A DNA stretch of 64,000 nt, taken from contig JACREY010000008.1 of the NCBI GenBank assembly GCA_016218085.1, forward strand, positions 372,001 to 436,000, read 5' to 3'. How positions within the stretch are numbered: position 1 is the stretch's first letter; each line of letters starts with the position of its first letter. The position numbers were made by a program, and so were the translations under genes. Of this stretch, positions 46,506 to 53,656 are shown piece by piece. The notes below the pieces were generated by a model. It saw only the letters and a list, made by a program, of their open reading frames with translations. It made no database searches and was not told where the DNA came from. The DNA is from Ignavibacteriota bacterium (lineage in GTDB: Bacteria > Bacteroidota > Ignavibacteria > Tepidaquicellales > Tepidaquicellaceae).

Positions 46506-47047
46506 ATTAATTCTATTTTTATGTTATTCTCGTTATTAAATGAAATATCCGGTTCTCCTGACCTGATGTTCGTGCTGTCGACAGGAAGAAGATTTTTATT
46601 TTCTCTAGCCCACTTTGCAGCAATCCCGTTCAGCGGATTCTGAATCCCGTAATTTTTGTATTGAATCATCTCACCTATCTGATAAATTATATCAACCAGC
46701 GTTTCCCCTGATGCCCAGAAATCTCCGATGCAAATATCGTGCGGATGCGCCATCCTGAAATTCGGATGGAATATCCCGGTATGTATGTAACACTGAGGTT
46801 TTAACCTTGGATAATCTATGTGTAAATAAATCTCGATTCTGTGCTCGCTGATAAATTCAATAATCTTATTCTGAGGACCGGAAAGATTTGAAAGCTTAAT
46901 TCCCCTTATATTCCTGTAATTCACGAAATACCTTTCAGGCACGGAATCTTTCTTATTCTCAAATTCAACGGTTATAAAAGGATGCCTTATAAACTCGTTC
47001 ATTAAATTTTCATAATCCGCATTTAATCTTCTTTGTCTTGGTGTCAT
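46502..47047 (-). CDS. Ubiquitin-conjugating E2-fold protein
   Basis: A 181-residue protein that matches the eukaryotic UBC fold in order and motifs. An N-terminal helix (RQRRLNADYENLM) and beta strands precede YLHIDYPRLKPQCYIHTGIF, the equivalent of the YPxxPP region, then HPN at 94-96, a single candidate catalytic Cys106 in DICIGDFWASGETL (compare ICLDIL...W in E2 enzymes), and a C-terminal helix with QNPLNGIAAKWARENK (compare NPxxPLNxxAA). HPN to Cys spacing is 10 residues against 8 in UbcH5. Only one other Cys (86) exists. It lies 4 bp after a JAMM protease gene and overlaps the gamma-CA start. No E1 or ubiquitin-like gene is visible. Confidence 0.82.
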   Translation of the reverse strand: MTPRQRRLNADYENLMNEFIRHPFITVEFENKKDSVPERYFVNYRNIRGIKLSNLSGPQNKIIEFISEHRIEIYLHIDYPRLKPQCYIHTGIFHPNFRMAHPHDICIGDFWASGETLVDIIYQIGEMIQYKNYGIQNPLNGIAAKWARENKNLLPVDSTNIRSGEPDISFNNENNIKIELI

Positions 47048-47051
47048 TTTT

Positions 47052-48047
47052 TTACTTCTCCGTAGGAATTTCGATTTCCTGACCTACCGTAATATCATTT
47101 TCGTCTTTCAGGTTGTTGTGCCGTATTAACAAATTATACTTGCCTTCATCTTTCAGATATGCAGATGCTATCATACGCAGCGTTTCACCGTGCTTAATCT
47201 GGTGTTTAATGATATACTGACTTGATAAAACCGTGTCTTTTTCTGTGTTCAGTAATGATATTATATTCTCGAGCTTTGTATTAAGTTTTGTATTTTCTTC
47301 CTTTTGTGCCTGAATCTTTCCGCTTAAGTCGCTTATTTCCTTTTTCAGCTTTTTTTCTTCATTATATTTTACAGCAAGAAAAAAGGATAGAACAAGCACA
47401 AGCAGTGATAGTGCAAAAATCAAGAATAATGAAATACTATTTTTCTTTGTTTTTTTTTCCGCATTATACTCTTCCTTTTCCTTTTCCGGATTTAAACCGC
47501 TTGTCCGAAAATTTGAATACACGTAATAACAACCTGCCTTAACCAGACCTGCTTCTTTCATAAAAAAGAATCCGTCATCGTTATTAACCGGGTCAAAAAC
47601 ATATGCAACGTTATATTCCTGCGTGAAAAAGTTCTCGTGAATAAATTTATCATATGAAGATAAAAATACCGTGTGACCGGGATGCGAATGAAACCATCCG
47701 AGAATCTTTTTTCCCGGATACTCCTTGTCAATTTTATTGTTCATGTATTCCCACGAACTGTGTGTGAAAGTCAGCCTTGTAATGCTTGCCTCTGTATATA
47801 ATGCGATAACAAATTCATTCAGTATAATAAATATCCTGCCGTCAAAATCAGTATATACCTCCCCTAATAATACCCCTCCAAGTTCCTTTTCCTTATCACT
47901 CGATAAAAATGCCTTGATATCATTTAATACAATATCATTTATAAAAATCCTGAAATCCTCATCTCCGCTTCCGATTTTATTGAAATCAGCAGGATAACTG
48001 CCTTCGGATATTGGATTTCCAATATTCTTATCTTTTATTTCAGACAT
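47052..48047 (-). CDS. Membrane-anchored JAMM/MPN metalloprotease with LysM domain
   Basis: A 331-residue protein with a novel-looking architecture. Residues 30-180 form a JAB/MPN domain: Glu63 (GGVLLGEV), then His120, His122, Ser130 and Asp133 in HSHPGHTVFLSSYD, an exact JAMM motif (HxH, x7, S, x2, D). A single transmembrane helix follows at 204-226 (SISLFLIFALSLLVLVLSFF), then a coiled coil (about 228-268, EKKLKKEISDLSGKI) and a LysM peptidoglycan-binding domain (about 278-328, with KHGETLRMIA and NDITVGQEIEIP). The JAMM domain should lie in the cytoplasm and LysM in the periplasm. The start follows a 100-bp gap that begins the operon with the E2-like gene. JAMM enzymes remove ubiquitin-like modifiers in other systems; here the target is unknown. 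Confidence 0.85.
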   Translation of the reverse strand: MSEIKDKNIGNPISEGSYPADFNKIGSGDEDFRIFINDIVLNDIKAFLSSDKEKELGGVLLGEVYTDFDGRIFIILNEFVIALYTEASITRLTFTHSSWEYMNNKIDKEYPGKKILGWFHSHPGHTVFLSSYDKFIHENFFTQEYNVAYVFDPVNNDDGFFFMKEAGLVKAGCYYVYSNFRTSGLNPEKEKEEYNAEKKTKKNSISLFLIFALSLLVLVLSFFLAVKYNEEKKLKKEISDLSGKIQAQKEENTKLNTKLENIISLLNTEKDTVLSSQYIIKHQIKHGETLRMIASAYLKDEGKYNLLIRHNNLKDENDITVGQEIEIPTEK

Positions 48048-48147
48048 TTTGAAAGATAATTAGATTGAATGACATAAGAAATCACATTACTCATTCCTTA
48101 TGATTCTTCAAACAGCTGTAATTTTAGTGGCTTAATCGGCAGTGCGG
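48048..48147 (-). other. Candidate promoter region of the JAMM-E2 operon
   Basis: The 100 bp upstream of the JAMM gene has no gene and no clear terminator from the preceding cobalamin operon. It is the only long gap in the run between 36.9 and 49 kb, so a promoter for the JAMM, E2 and gamma-CA genes is expected here, but no canonical element can be picked out by eye. Confidence 0.4.
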
Positions 48148-49212
48148 TTAATTATCAAGAATCATCAGCCTTCTTGGAACATATCCCGTACTGTATGTGG
48201 CTATCAGTGAATTATCGAATCCGAATATATGTATCCATCCGTTTGAAGTAAAAGTTCTTGCATTTGCGATGTAATGCTTTTTCCTCTTTGAATCAAATAT
48301 ATAACCGTAATAATAAGTGGATGCAGGGTTGCTGTTGTGAATCACTATTTCTGCGATTTTTGTGGAAAGATTCAGCCTGCAAATTTCATTTGCAAATGAT
48401 ATGAAATATATATTATCCGAATTTTTATCTATTGAGATATCCCTCGCGAATCCTCCCGTCGCTCCGAGCGAAACAGAATCGAGAATCGCAAAAGTGACAG
48501 GATCAATCGTAAAAACATACCCTGTGATGCTGTAACATCCAACCAGGATTTTATTACTCCTGCTTAAAGCTATAGATGCCGGTTCCCTTTTTAATGTTAT
48601 CCTGCTGATAACCGTATCCGCATTTGCATCTATAACATATACAGTCGAATCATATGGACCTCCCCAGTTGCTCGTATTGCAAACAAATACTTTTCCGTTG
48701 AAAGACAATATTTCCTGCGGATAAATTCCGGTGTTAATCGTTTTCAAAGTTGCCAGACTGCTAAAATCAAGCACGGATACATTGTTTGCGGGTCCGTTTG
48801 TAACATAAATCTTGCTGTTTGATGTGCACAGGGAATAAGGATTTGTTCCGACAATCTGTGATTGCTTTACGGTTCCGCCCGTATCAATCCTGTAAATCTT
48901 TCCTGCGCTGTTAAAATTTCCCTGCTCCGTTATTAAAATATCCGAACCGTCGTAAATCATCCCGTCAGACGCATTACCTAAATTACCCGGCCTGAATATA
49001 TTCTGATAAAATGCAGTGTCAAAATCGTAAAATGACAGCATAGATGAACCGGTAACTGACATCGAACCTTCCGATAGAATGTATAATCCTTTTTTTGAAT
49101 TAATCGCAATGGGATTGTTATTTGAGCCGACTATCTCCTCCCTGCTGCATCCGCCTATTGTTAATAAAAAAATATAAGAAGTAAAAATTAAGATTACTTT
49201 GGTCATTTTCAT
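48148..49212 (-). CDS. Beta-propeller lipoprotein, BtuG-like
   Basis: A 354-residue lipoprotein: signal and lipobox LLTIGGCS (Cys near residue 22), then a series of YncE/NHL-type propeller blades (VTNGPANNVSVLDF, VYVIDANADTVISRI, VFTIDPVTFAIL and others) that would form a seven-bladed beta-propeller on the cell surface. It is the third gene after a cobalamin riboswitch and follows a CobO/BtuR homologue by 13 bp. In Bacteroides a surface propeller lipoprotein, BtuG, binds B12 with very high affinity and hands it to BtuB, so the same role is a good inference from fold and context. Direct homology cannot be tested here. Confidence 0.75.
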   Translation of the reverse strand: MKMTKVILIFTSYIFLLTIGGCSREEIVGSNNNPIAINSKKGLYILSEGSMSVTGSSMLSFYDFDTAFYQNIFRPGNLGNASDGMIYDGSDILITEQGNFNSAGKIYRIDTGGTVKQSQIVGTNPYSLCTSNSKIYVTNGPANNVSVLDFSSLATLKTINTGIYPQEILSFNGKVFVCNTSNWGGPYDSTVYVIDANADTVISRITLKREPASIALSRSNKILVGCYSITGYVFTIDPVTFAILDSVSLGATGGFARDISIDKNSDNIYFISFANEICRLNLSTKIAEIVIHNSNPASTYYYGYIFDSKRKKHYIANARTFTSNGWIHIFGFDNSLIATYSTGYVPRRLMILDN

Positions 49213-49225
49213 TGATTATAAAATT

Positions 49226-49879
49226 TTAAAATTCAATTCCTTCCCTTGCGGGAATTCCTTTGTCAAAATAGTGTTTTACTTTTTTCATCTCCGTAATTAA
49301 ATCCGCACAGTCTTCAATCTCCGGCCATATTTTATGACCTGTCATTACAAGCTCGAACCTTTTATTCTTATTGAATAATCCGGCAAGCTCTTCGATGTCT
49401 TTCTTATCAAGCAAATTATAAGCGGCGGCGGCAATCACCTCATCGAGAATCAATAAATCCTGCTTGCCTCCGTTTATATATTCTTTCGAAATCTTCAGTC
49501 CTTTTTTTGCTTCGGAAAAATCACTTTTTGTGTTCTTGAACCTGAATGTTCCGTCTGAATTCATCCTCTCGCAACCCGTTGCGATCATCTCAATTGGATA
49601 ACCGTCTGCTTTCAGCTTCCTTAAAATATTTCTCTCGGAATAATGCTCGTTTCTGCCATCGTATCCCTTGTCAAACTGAATCATAACAACTTTTTTTCCG
49701 GCTCCCAGTGCACGGATTGCCAGACCGATTGTACTGGTTGTCTTCCCCTTGCCGTAACCATAATAAATATGCAGGCAGTGCTTGTCTTCTTCGCTAAGAT
49801 TTTTATAACCTTCTATTGTCTTGAGCATTTTCTCGCGAAGCTTCTTTCCTCCATCGGCTTTCTTTAATGTTGTTTTCAT
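49226..49879 (-). CDS. cobO: Cob(I)yrinic acid a,c-diamide adenosyltransferase (CobO/BtuR)
   Basis: A 217-residue P-loop corrinoid adenosyltransferase of the CobA/CobO/BtuR family. The nucleotide-binding loop is YYGYGKGKTTSTIGLAIRAL at about residues 45-64, with KVVMIQFDKG and LLILDEVIAA further on. The enzyme transfers adenosyl from ATP to Co(I) of B12 or its precursor in the cytoplasm. It stands between the BtuB-like receptor (1 bp) and the propeller lipoprotein, in the riboswitch operon, so it probably serves B12 salvage. Confidence 0.9.
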   Translation of the reverse strand: MKTTLKKADGGKKLREKMLKTIEGYKNLSEEDKHCLHIYYGYGKGKTTSTIGLAIRALGAGKKVVMIQFDKGYDGRNEHYSERNILRKLKADGYPIEMIATGCERMNSDGTFRFKNTKSDFSEAKKGLKISKEYINGGKQDLLILDEVIAAAAYNLLDKKDIEELAGLFNKNKRFELVMTGHKIWPEIEDCADLITEMKKVKHYFDKGIPAREGIEF

Positions 49880-49880
49880 T

Positions 49881-51800
49881 TTAGTATATTAAACTTAAAT
49901 TAATTTTGTAATTTCTGAGCGGCATAGGGTATCCTTGAATTATAATGTAATCTTCATTCAAAACGTTATTTATCTCGAATTTCGTATTAATCGTAATTTT
50001 GTTAACTTTTATTGTGTACCCTATATTTCCATCAAGCAAATCAATCACGGGAAGCCTCTCCTTATTTTCAAAATCCGAATACCTCTTGCCTGTAAAGCTG
50101 TAAAAGAAATTTAGAGATACATTCCTGTAATTAACTCCGAGATTCATTTTCGATAATTCAACCGGAATGAAAAATATCTGCTTTCCGTATGAAGCATCAC
50201 CCGGATAATCGTATGATTTCTTTACTGAGCTGTTGTATGTATAACCATATCCGATTTCCATCTCAAAATCATCATTAAACCTTTTCCTTGAGTTTATCTC
50301 AATTGAAAAAATGTTCGATTCGGATATATCAATGTTGAATGGCTTCCATAATCCGAATTCCGCCGGCTTCCAGACAATCTTGTCTTCCAGTCTTATCCTT
50401 GTGTAATTCAACTCAATTATATTTTGCGTAATTAAGTCAAACCTGTAAATCAATCCCGCATCGAAGTTGACCGAACTCTCAGGCCTGAGATTCCTGTTTC
50501 CTATATTTTTCCAGTATAGTTCATTGAATGTCGGAGCGCTGAAATTATTCCCGATGCTTGTCCTTAAATTCAAATTTATTCCTGTAACAGGCTTGAAATT
50601 CAGCCCGAACTTTCCTGTATAAACATCCCTACCTATGTCAGAAATATAATCATACCGTAAAGACGGAAATAACTTGAGGAAATCAGAAACATTAATTTCT
50701 CCTGCTGTGAATATGCTGCATTGCTTCCTGCTGGCAGTTTCATCAAAACTGCTTCCGCTTATATCCGCATATGTGACTTCAAAACCGGATGTATTTTTGA
50801 AATATTTATTTTTAAATGATAAAGTAGTAAGGCCCGTAAGAACCCTGTTTCTGTAATGGCTTTCATCCAGCCCGGGTTCAGTGTATTTCATCAGGTTATT
50901 CTGATAATTCAAATCGGATGAAATAGAAACTGCTTCATTTAAAAAATGGCTGTAACTCAGGTTGTTGTTCCAGTTGATATCCCTTTGCTGTGCAGAGGAA
51001 GACGGTGTCCCTGCTTCTATTCCCGGCAAATCCCTTTTCTGTGAAAAAAATCCCGAATTAAATCTTATTTCATTCTTTTTTCCTGTCCTGTAATTCAAAT
51101 CGAGGTATAAATTGTCCGCAACGAATCCGTTGTTGTTTCTTTCCCTTTCATTCCTGCTTGTTCCGTCGTAGTAAATGTATTTGAAATTCCCCTTCGACTT
51201 TTCCCTCGAATAAAATAAATCATACTTTAAGTTCCCTGTCGAATTTCCGTAATTCACCGAATATTTATTGTAACCGTAAGAGCCGAGTGTACCGCTTAAT
51301 TCCGCTTTTGGATTATCGTTCCTTAAAGACTTTGTTATAACATTTATCACTCCTCCGATAGCGTTGCTTCCGTATAACGAACTTGCTCCGTTGCTCATTA
51401 TTTCAATTTTTTCTATTTTGTCTTTCGGTATCAAAGACAAATCCGCTTGAGAATTCTGGAATGAATTAATTTTTTTCCCGTCTATCAGCACGAGCGTATG
51501 CTCGGCGCCCAGCCCGTTTAATGATATCGTGCTTAGCGAGCCGTCTCCTCCGTATGTTTTCATAAATACATTTCCGGTTGTTTTTAAAATATCCGACAGC
51601 CTGCTGCCGTTTACAGTCGAAATCTTCCTTTCGTCCAGTACCTTTACAGATGAGGGAGACCAGTATATTCCCGTTTCGATGCGGCCGCCTTTTACAACTA
51701 TTTCTTCAATACTGTAAACGGTATCCCTCGAGGATGCAACCTGAGAAGATGCATTACTGCAAATTGCAAACAATAATATTTGTATTAATAATGTTTTCAA
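49881..51800 (-). CDS. BtuB-like TonB-dependent cobalamin receptor
   Basis: A 639-residue outer-membrane receptor. Start: a TTG at 51798-51800 preceding KTLLIQILLFAICSNASSQ; no in-frame ATG is available upstream (a stop lies at 51831-51833). Signal peptide 1-20, plug (about 30-160, with GSRLSDILKTTGNVFMKTYG and ASSLYGSNAIGGVINVITKS), then a barrel to the C-terminal LSLIY. It is the first gene behind a cobalamin riboswitch, which identifies its ligand as B12 more surely than its own sequence. Regulation: low B12 allows expression, high B12 should fold the riboswitch and stop the transcript. Confidence 0.88.
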   Translation of the reverse strand: MKTLLIQILLFAICSNASSQVASSRDTVYSIEEIVVKGGRIETGIYWSPSSVKVLDERKISTVNGSRLSDILKTTGNVFMKTYGGDGSLSTISLNGLGAEHTLVLIDGKKINSFQNSQADLSLIPKDKIEKIEIMSNGASSLYGSNAIGGVINVITKSLRNDNPKAELSGTLGSYGYNKYSVNYGNSTGNLKYDLFYSREKSKGNFKYIYYDGTSRNERERNNNGFVADNLYLDLNYRTGKKNEIRFNSGFFSQKRDLPGIEAGTPSSSAQQRDINWNNNLSYSHFLNEAVSISSDLNYQNNLMKYTEPGLDESHYRNRVLTGLTTLSFKNKYFKNTSGFEVTYADISGSSFDETASRKQCSIFTAGEINVSDFLKLFPSLRYDYISDIGRDVYTGKFGLNFKPVTGINLNLRTSIGNNFSAPTFNELYWKNIGNRNLRPESSVNFDAGLIYRFDLITQNIIELNYTRIRLEDKIVWKPAEFGLWKPFNIDISESNIFSIEINSRKRFNDDFEMEIGYGYTYNSSVKKSYDYPGDASYGKQIFFIPVELSKMNLGVNYRNVSLNFFYSFTGKRYSDFENKERLPVIDLLDGNIGYTIKVNKITINTKFEINNVLNEDYIIIQGYPMPLRNYKINLSLIY

Positions 51801-51809
51801 TTTTATACC

Positions 51810-51873
51810 AAAAAAAAACTCTTTTCTTATTCATATTCCCGTTTGAATCGTGCCTATGAAGAAAAAAAGAGTT
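51810..51873 (-). terminator. Riboswitch-linked intrinsic terminator
   Basis: Between the riboswitch and the btuB-like start. On the minus strand AACTCTTTT pairs with AAAAGAGTT across a loop of about 30 nt and is followed by a run of nine T residues (A-run at 51810-51818 on the plus strand). The start codon lies 10 bp beyond. It could act as the expression platform of the B12 riboswitch. The stem is AT-rich, so its strength is uncertain. Confidence 0.6.
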
Positions 51874-51924
51874 ATTCTTGTTTAATCCATATATCTTTTC
51901 CATCGAAGAATATGAAATTGCATA

Positions 51925-52087
51925 TTCTGGCAGGTCTCCTGACTCGTGTGCTTTTTTTAGTCTGCCTTCCCATCCATTTAAGAACAGTGGCAAAAAGTTA
52001 GACTAATCTTCACACTTACAGTTGCGTGGACAGTCCCGGATTTTCACCGGATTCCCTTTTAATCACTACAACGAGTGAACCGGAATA
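51925..52087 (-). promoter_or_regulatory. Cobalamin (AdoCbl) riboswitch
   Basis: On the minus strand, 5' to 3': a TCCGGTTCACTCG start, then GGGAATCCGGTGAAAATCC, GGGACTGTCCACGCAACTG, GCCACTG, and the B12 box GAGTCAGGAGACCTGCC at 51929-51945. These are the conserved elements of the cobalamin riboswitch in the expected order. It is about 125 bp upstream of a btuB-like gene, with a dyad GAATATG / CATATTC (51908-51927) directly after it. An ORF of 79 codons that spans it is not a gene. Confidence 0.95.
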
Positions 52088-52091
52088 TTAT

Positions 52092-52583
52092 TTAAAGAAC
52101 TTTTTCGAAGTCTAACTTAATCAATTTATTTTTTATTATCAACTGCCTTTCCTTTACACTGGCTTTCTCAAACATTCTTCTCGATGCCTTCACCGAATCT
52201 GTATCTTTGTATTTGTCCGATAAATATATAATCTCAGTAATACCTGACTGGATTATCAGCTTGGCGCATTCATTGCAGGGAAACAACCCTACGTAAAGTT
52301 TTGCGCCGTGCAAATCCTTCGTCGAATTTAAAATTGCATTCGCCTCCGCGTGTACTACATACGGGTACTTGGTTGCATTTACGTTTTCTCCGGTTCTTTC
52401 CCAGGAAAAATCATCATCACTGCACCCTATCGGAAATCCGTTGTATCCGATACCAACAATCTTGTTGTTCTTACCCACTATGCATGCTCCAACCTGTGTA
52501 TTCGGGTCCTTGCTTCTCTGCGCTGAAAGCAAAGCAATGCCCATGAAATACTCATCCCAGCTTATGTAATCTTTTCTTTTCAA
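52092..52583 (-). CDS. dCMP deaminase
   Basis: A 163-residue deaminase that turns dCMP into dUMP for thymidylate synthesis. The zinc site is visible: HAEANAIL (His and catalytic Glu) and PCNEC with the two Cys ligands. The N-terminus (DEYFMGIALLSAQRSKDPNTQ) and VGACIVGKNNKIVGIGYNGF are typical, as is FSWERTG. Its start overlaps the stop of the UPF0200 kinase gene by 4 bp, so a short operon with the kinase and a lipoprotein gene is likely. The ComEB-type uptake role is not implied. Confidence 0.93.
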   Translation of the reverse strand: MKRKDYISWDEYFMGIALLSAQRSKDPNTQVGACIVGKNNKIVGIGYNGFPIGCSDDDFSWERTGENVNATKYPYVVHAEANAILNSTKDLHGAKLYVGLFPCNECAKLIIQSGITEIIYLSDKYKDTDSVKASRRMFEKASVKERQLIIKNKLIKLDFEKVL

Positions 52584-53119
52584 AATAATTTCCCCAGCTT
52601 TATTTTTAACTCTTCCAGAGTCGAATCGTTAATCAAAGTATAATCCGCATATGCTATCGGTCCGCCCTTGTCAAGATTCTGTATCTCGCTTAAATCTCTC
52701 GACATCGCTTCTTCATTTGTAAGCGGTCTGAAATCCCGCCTGCCAAGTCTTTCATATCTTAAACTCTTAGTCGTATATATTGCCAGAACTTTAAAATCTT
52801 CTCCGAATGCTTCTTTAATAATCTTAAACTCTTCCCAGGAATACATGCTCTCGATTACAACATTATCGGTTCTGAAATACTCTTTTATTCTGCCTATACT
52901 TTTTATTGCCATCACACCCATTCCGTATTCAGCTCTTAATTCTTCTCTTATTTTTCTTTCGTTCTTCTCGTTTATTTCGAGTCCTCTTTTTTTCAGTTCG
53001 CTTATGACCACATCGCCGAAATATACTTTCTTAAAACCCTTATCTGTAAAGTATTTTACGGCTTCGGATTTCCCCGAGCCGCACATCCCTACTACTGCAA
53101 TTATTCTATTCCCGCTCAT
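52580..53119 (-). CDS. UPF0200-type P-loop kinase
   Basis: A 179-residue P-loop kinase close in pattern to archaeal UPF0200 and dephospho-CoA kinase-like proteins: IIAVVGMCGSGKSEAVKYF (Walker A) and GDVVISELKKRGL, then IESMYSWEEFKIIKEAFG with a lid (RLGRRDFRPLTNEEA). It probably phosphorylates a nucleotide or coenzyme, in the cytoplasm. It overlaps both neighbours by 4 bp: dCMP deaminase downstream and a lipoprotein gene upstream. Pairing with a dCMP deaminase suggests a role in nucleotide metabolism. This is inference. Confidence 0.78.
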   Translation of the reverse strand: MSGNRIIAVVGMCGSGKSEAVKYFTDKGFKKVYFGDVVISELKKRGLEINEKNERKIREELRAEYGMGVMAIKSIGRIKEYFRTDNVVIESMYSWEEFKIIKEAFGEDFKVLAIYTTKSLRYERLGRRDFRPLTNEEAMSRDLSEIQNLDKGGPIAYADYTLINDSTLEELKIKLGKLF

Positions 53120-53538
53120 TGTTTTAAAAATTGTTTTACAGCGTCGCTCTGCACATCGCGCTTTTCAAAAAAATATTCATCCTTTAAAGGATTGTAAAAC
53201 TTCTGTATAAGTATGTTCCTGGTATTTCCTCCCTCTTCATACTGGAATAAATACAGCGACGAAGAAACCCTGTCTATCGTTGCCTTGCTTGATTTTGAAG
53301 CCAATGGATAAATTGTCTCTTCAAGATATACCTGAAGCTCTTCATCATAATCATTCAGTATGTTTGTTGTCAATGCATCACTGAAAATTTCTGCGGGAGT
53401 CATTACCGTTGTATCACTTTCTTCTTCATCGTTTTCCGTTATTATCTTTTTTTCAATTTTCTTTACTTCTTCCTTGCCGCAGGAAAAAAATCCAAGAACC
53501 AAAAATCCGAATATTATGTATTTTAGATATTTTGTCAT
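53116..53538 (-). CDS. Small lipoprotein of unknown function
   Basis: About 140 residues if started at the ATG at 53536-53538, which gives a good lipoprotein signal: MTKYLKYIIFGFLVLGFFSC with the lipobox Cys at residue 20. A longer frame exists upstream (to 53631) but its N-terminus is not signal-like. The mature part is acidic at first (ITENDEEESDTTVM), then mixed. I do not recognise a family. It overlaps the UPF0200 kinase gene by 4 bp and is likely the first gene of that operon. Confidence 0.7.
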   Translation of the reverse strand: MTKYLKYIIFGFLVLGFFSCGKEEVKKIEKKIITENDEEESDTTVMTPAEIFSDALTTNILNDYDEELQVYLEETIYPLASKSSKATIDRVSSSLYLFQYEEGGNTRNILIQKFYNPLKDEYFFEKRDVQSDAVKQFLKQ

Positions 53539-53605
53539 AATACTGTTTAAAATCTCTTTAAAATTTATTTCTTTAAAAATTGTTATGTAAAAACAACCAA
53601 TCCAT

Positions 53606-53639
53606 AAAAAAACCCCCACCGGAATTACCAATGGAGGTT
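53606..53639 (-). terminator. Terminator-like hairpin after the SPT-like gene
   Basis: On the minus strand AACCTCCA and TGGGGGTT form an imperfect stem (one mismatch) followed by a T-run. It lies 18 bp after the stop of the acyltransferase gene at 53657. Confidence 0.6.
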
Positions 53640-53656
53640 ATATAATTAATAATATT

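Noticed and set aside
46502-48047. A full Bil or CBASS-type ubiquitin-like defence operon
   Set aside because: No E1 (ThiF), Ubl or nucleotide-cyclase gene is adjacent or elsewhere in the window; only the E2-like and JAMM genes can be claimed.
51754-51993. A 79-codon minus-strand ORF over the B12 leader
   Set aside because: It spans the riboswitch and its terminator-like hairpin; the structured leader explains the sequence better than a gene.
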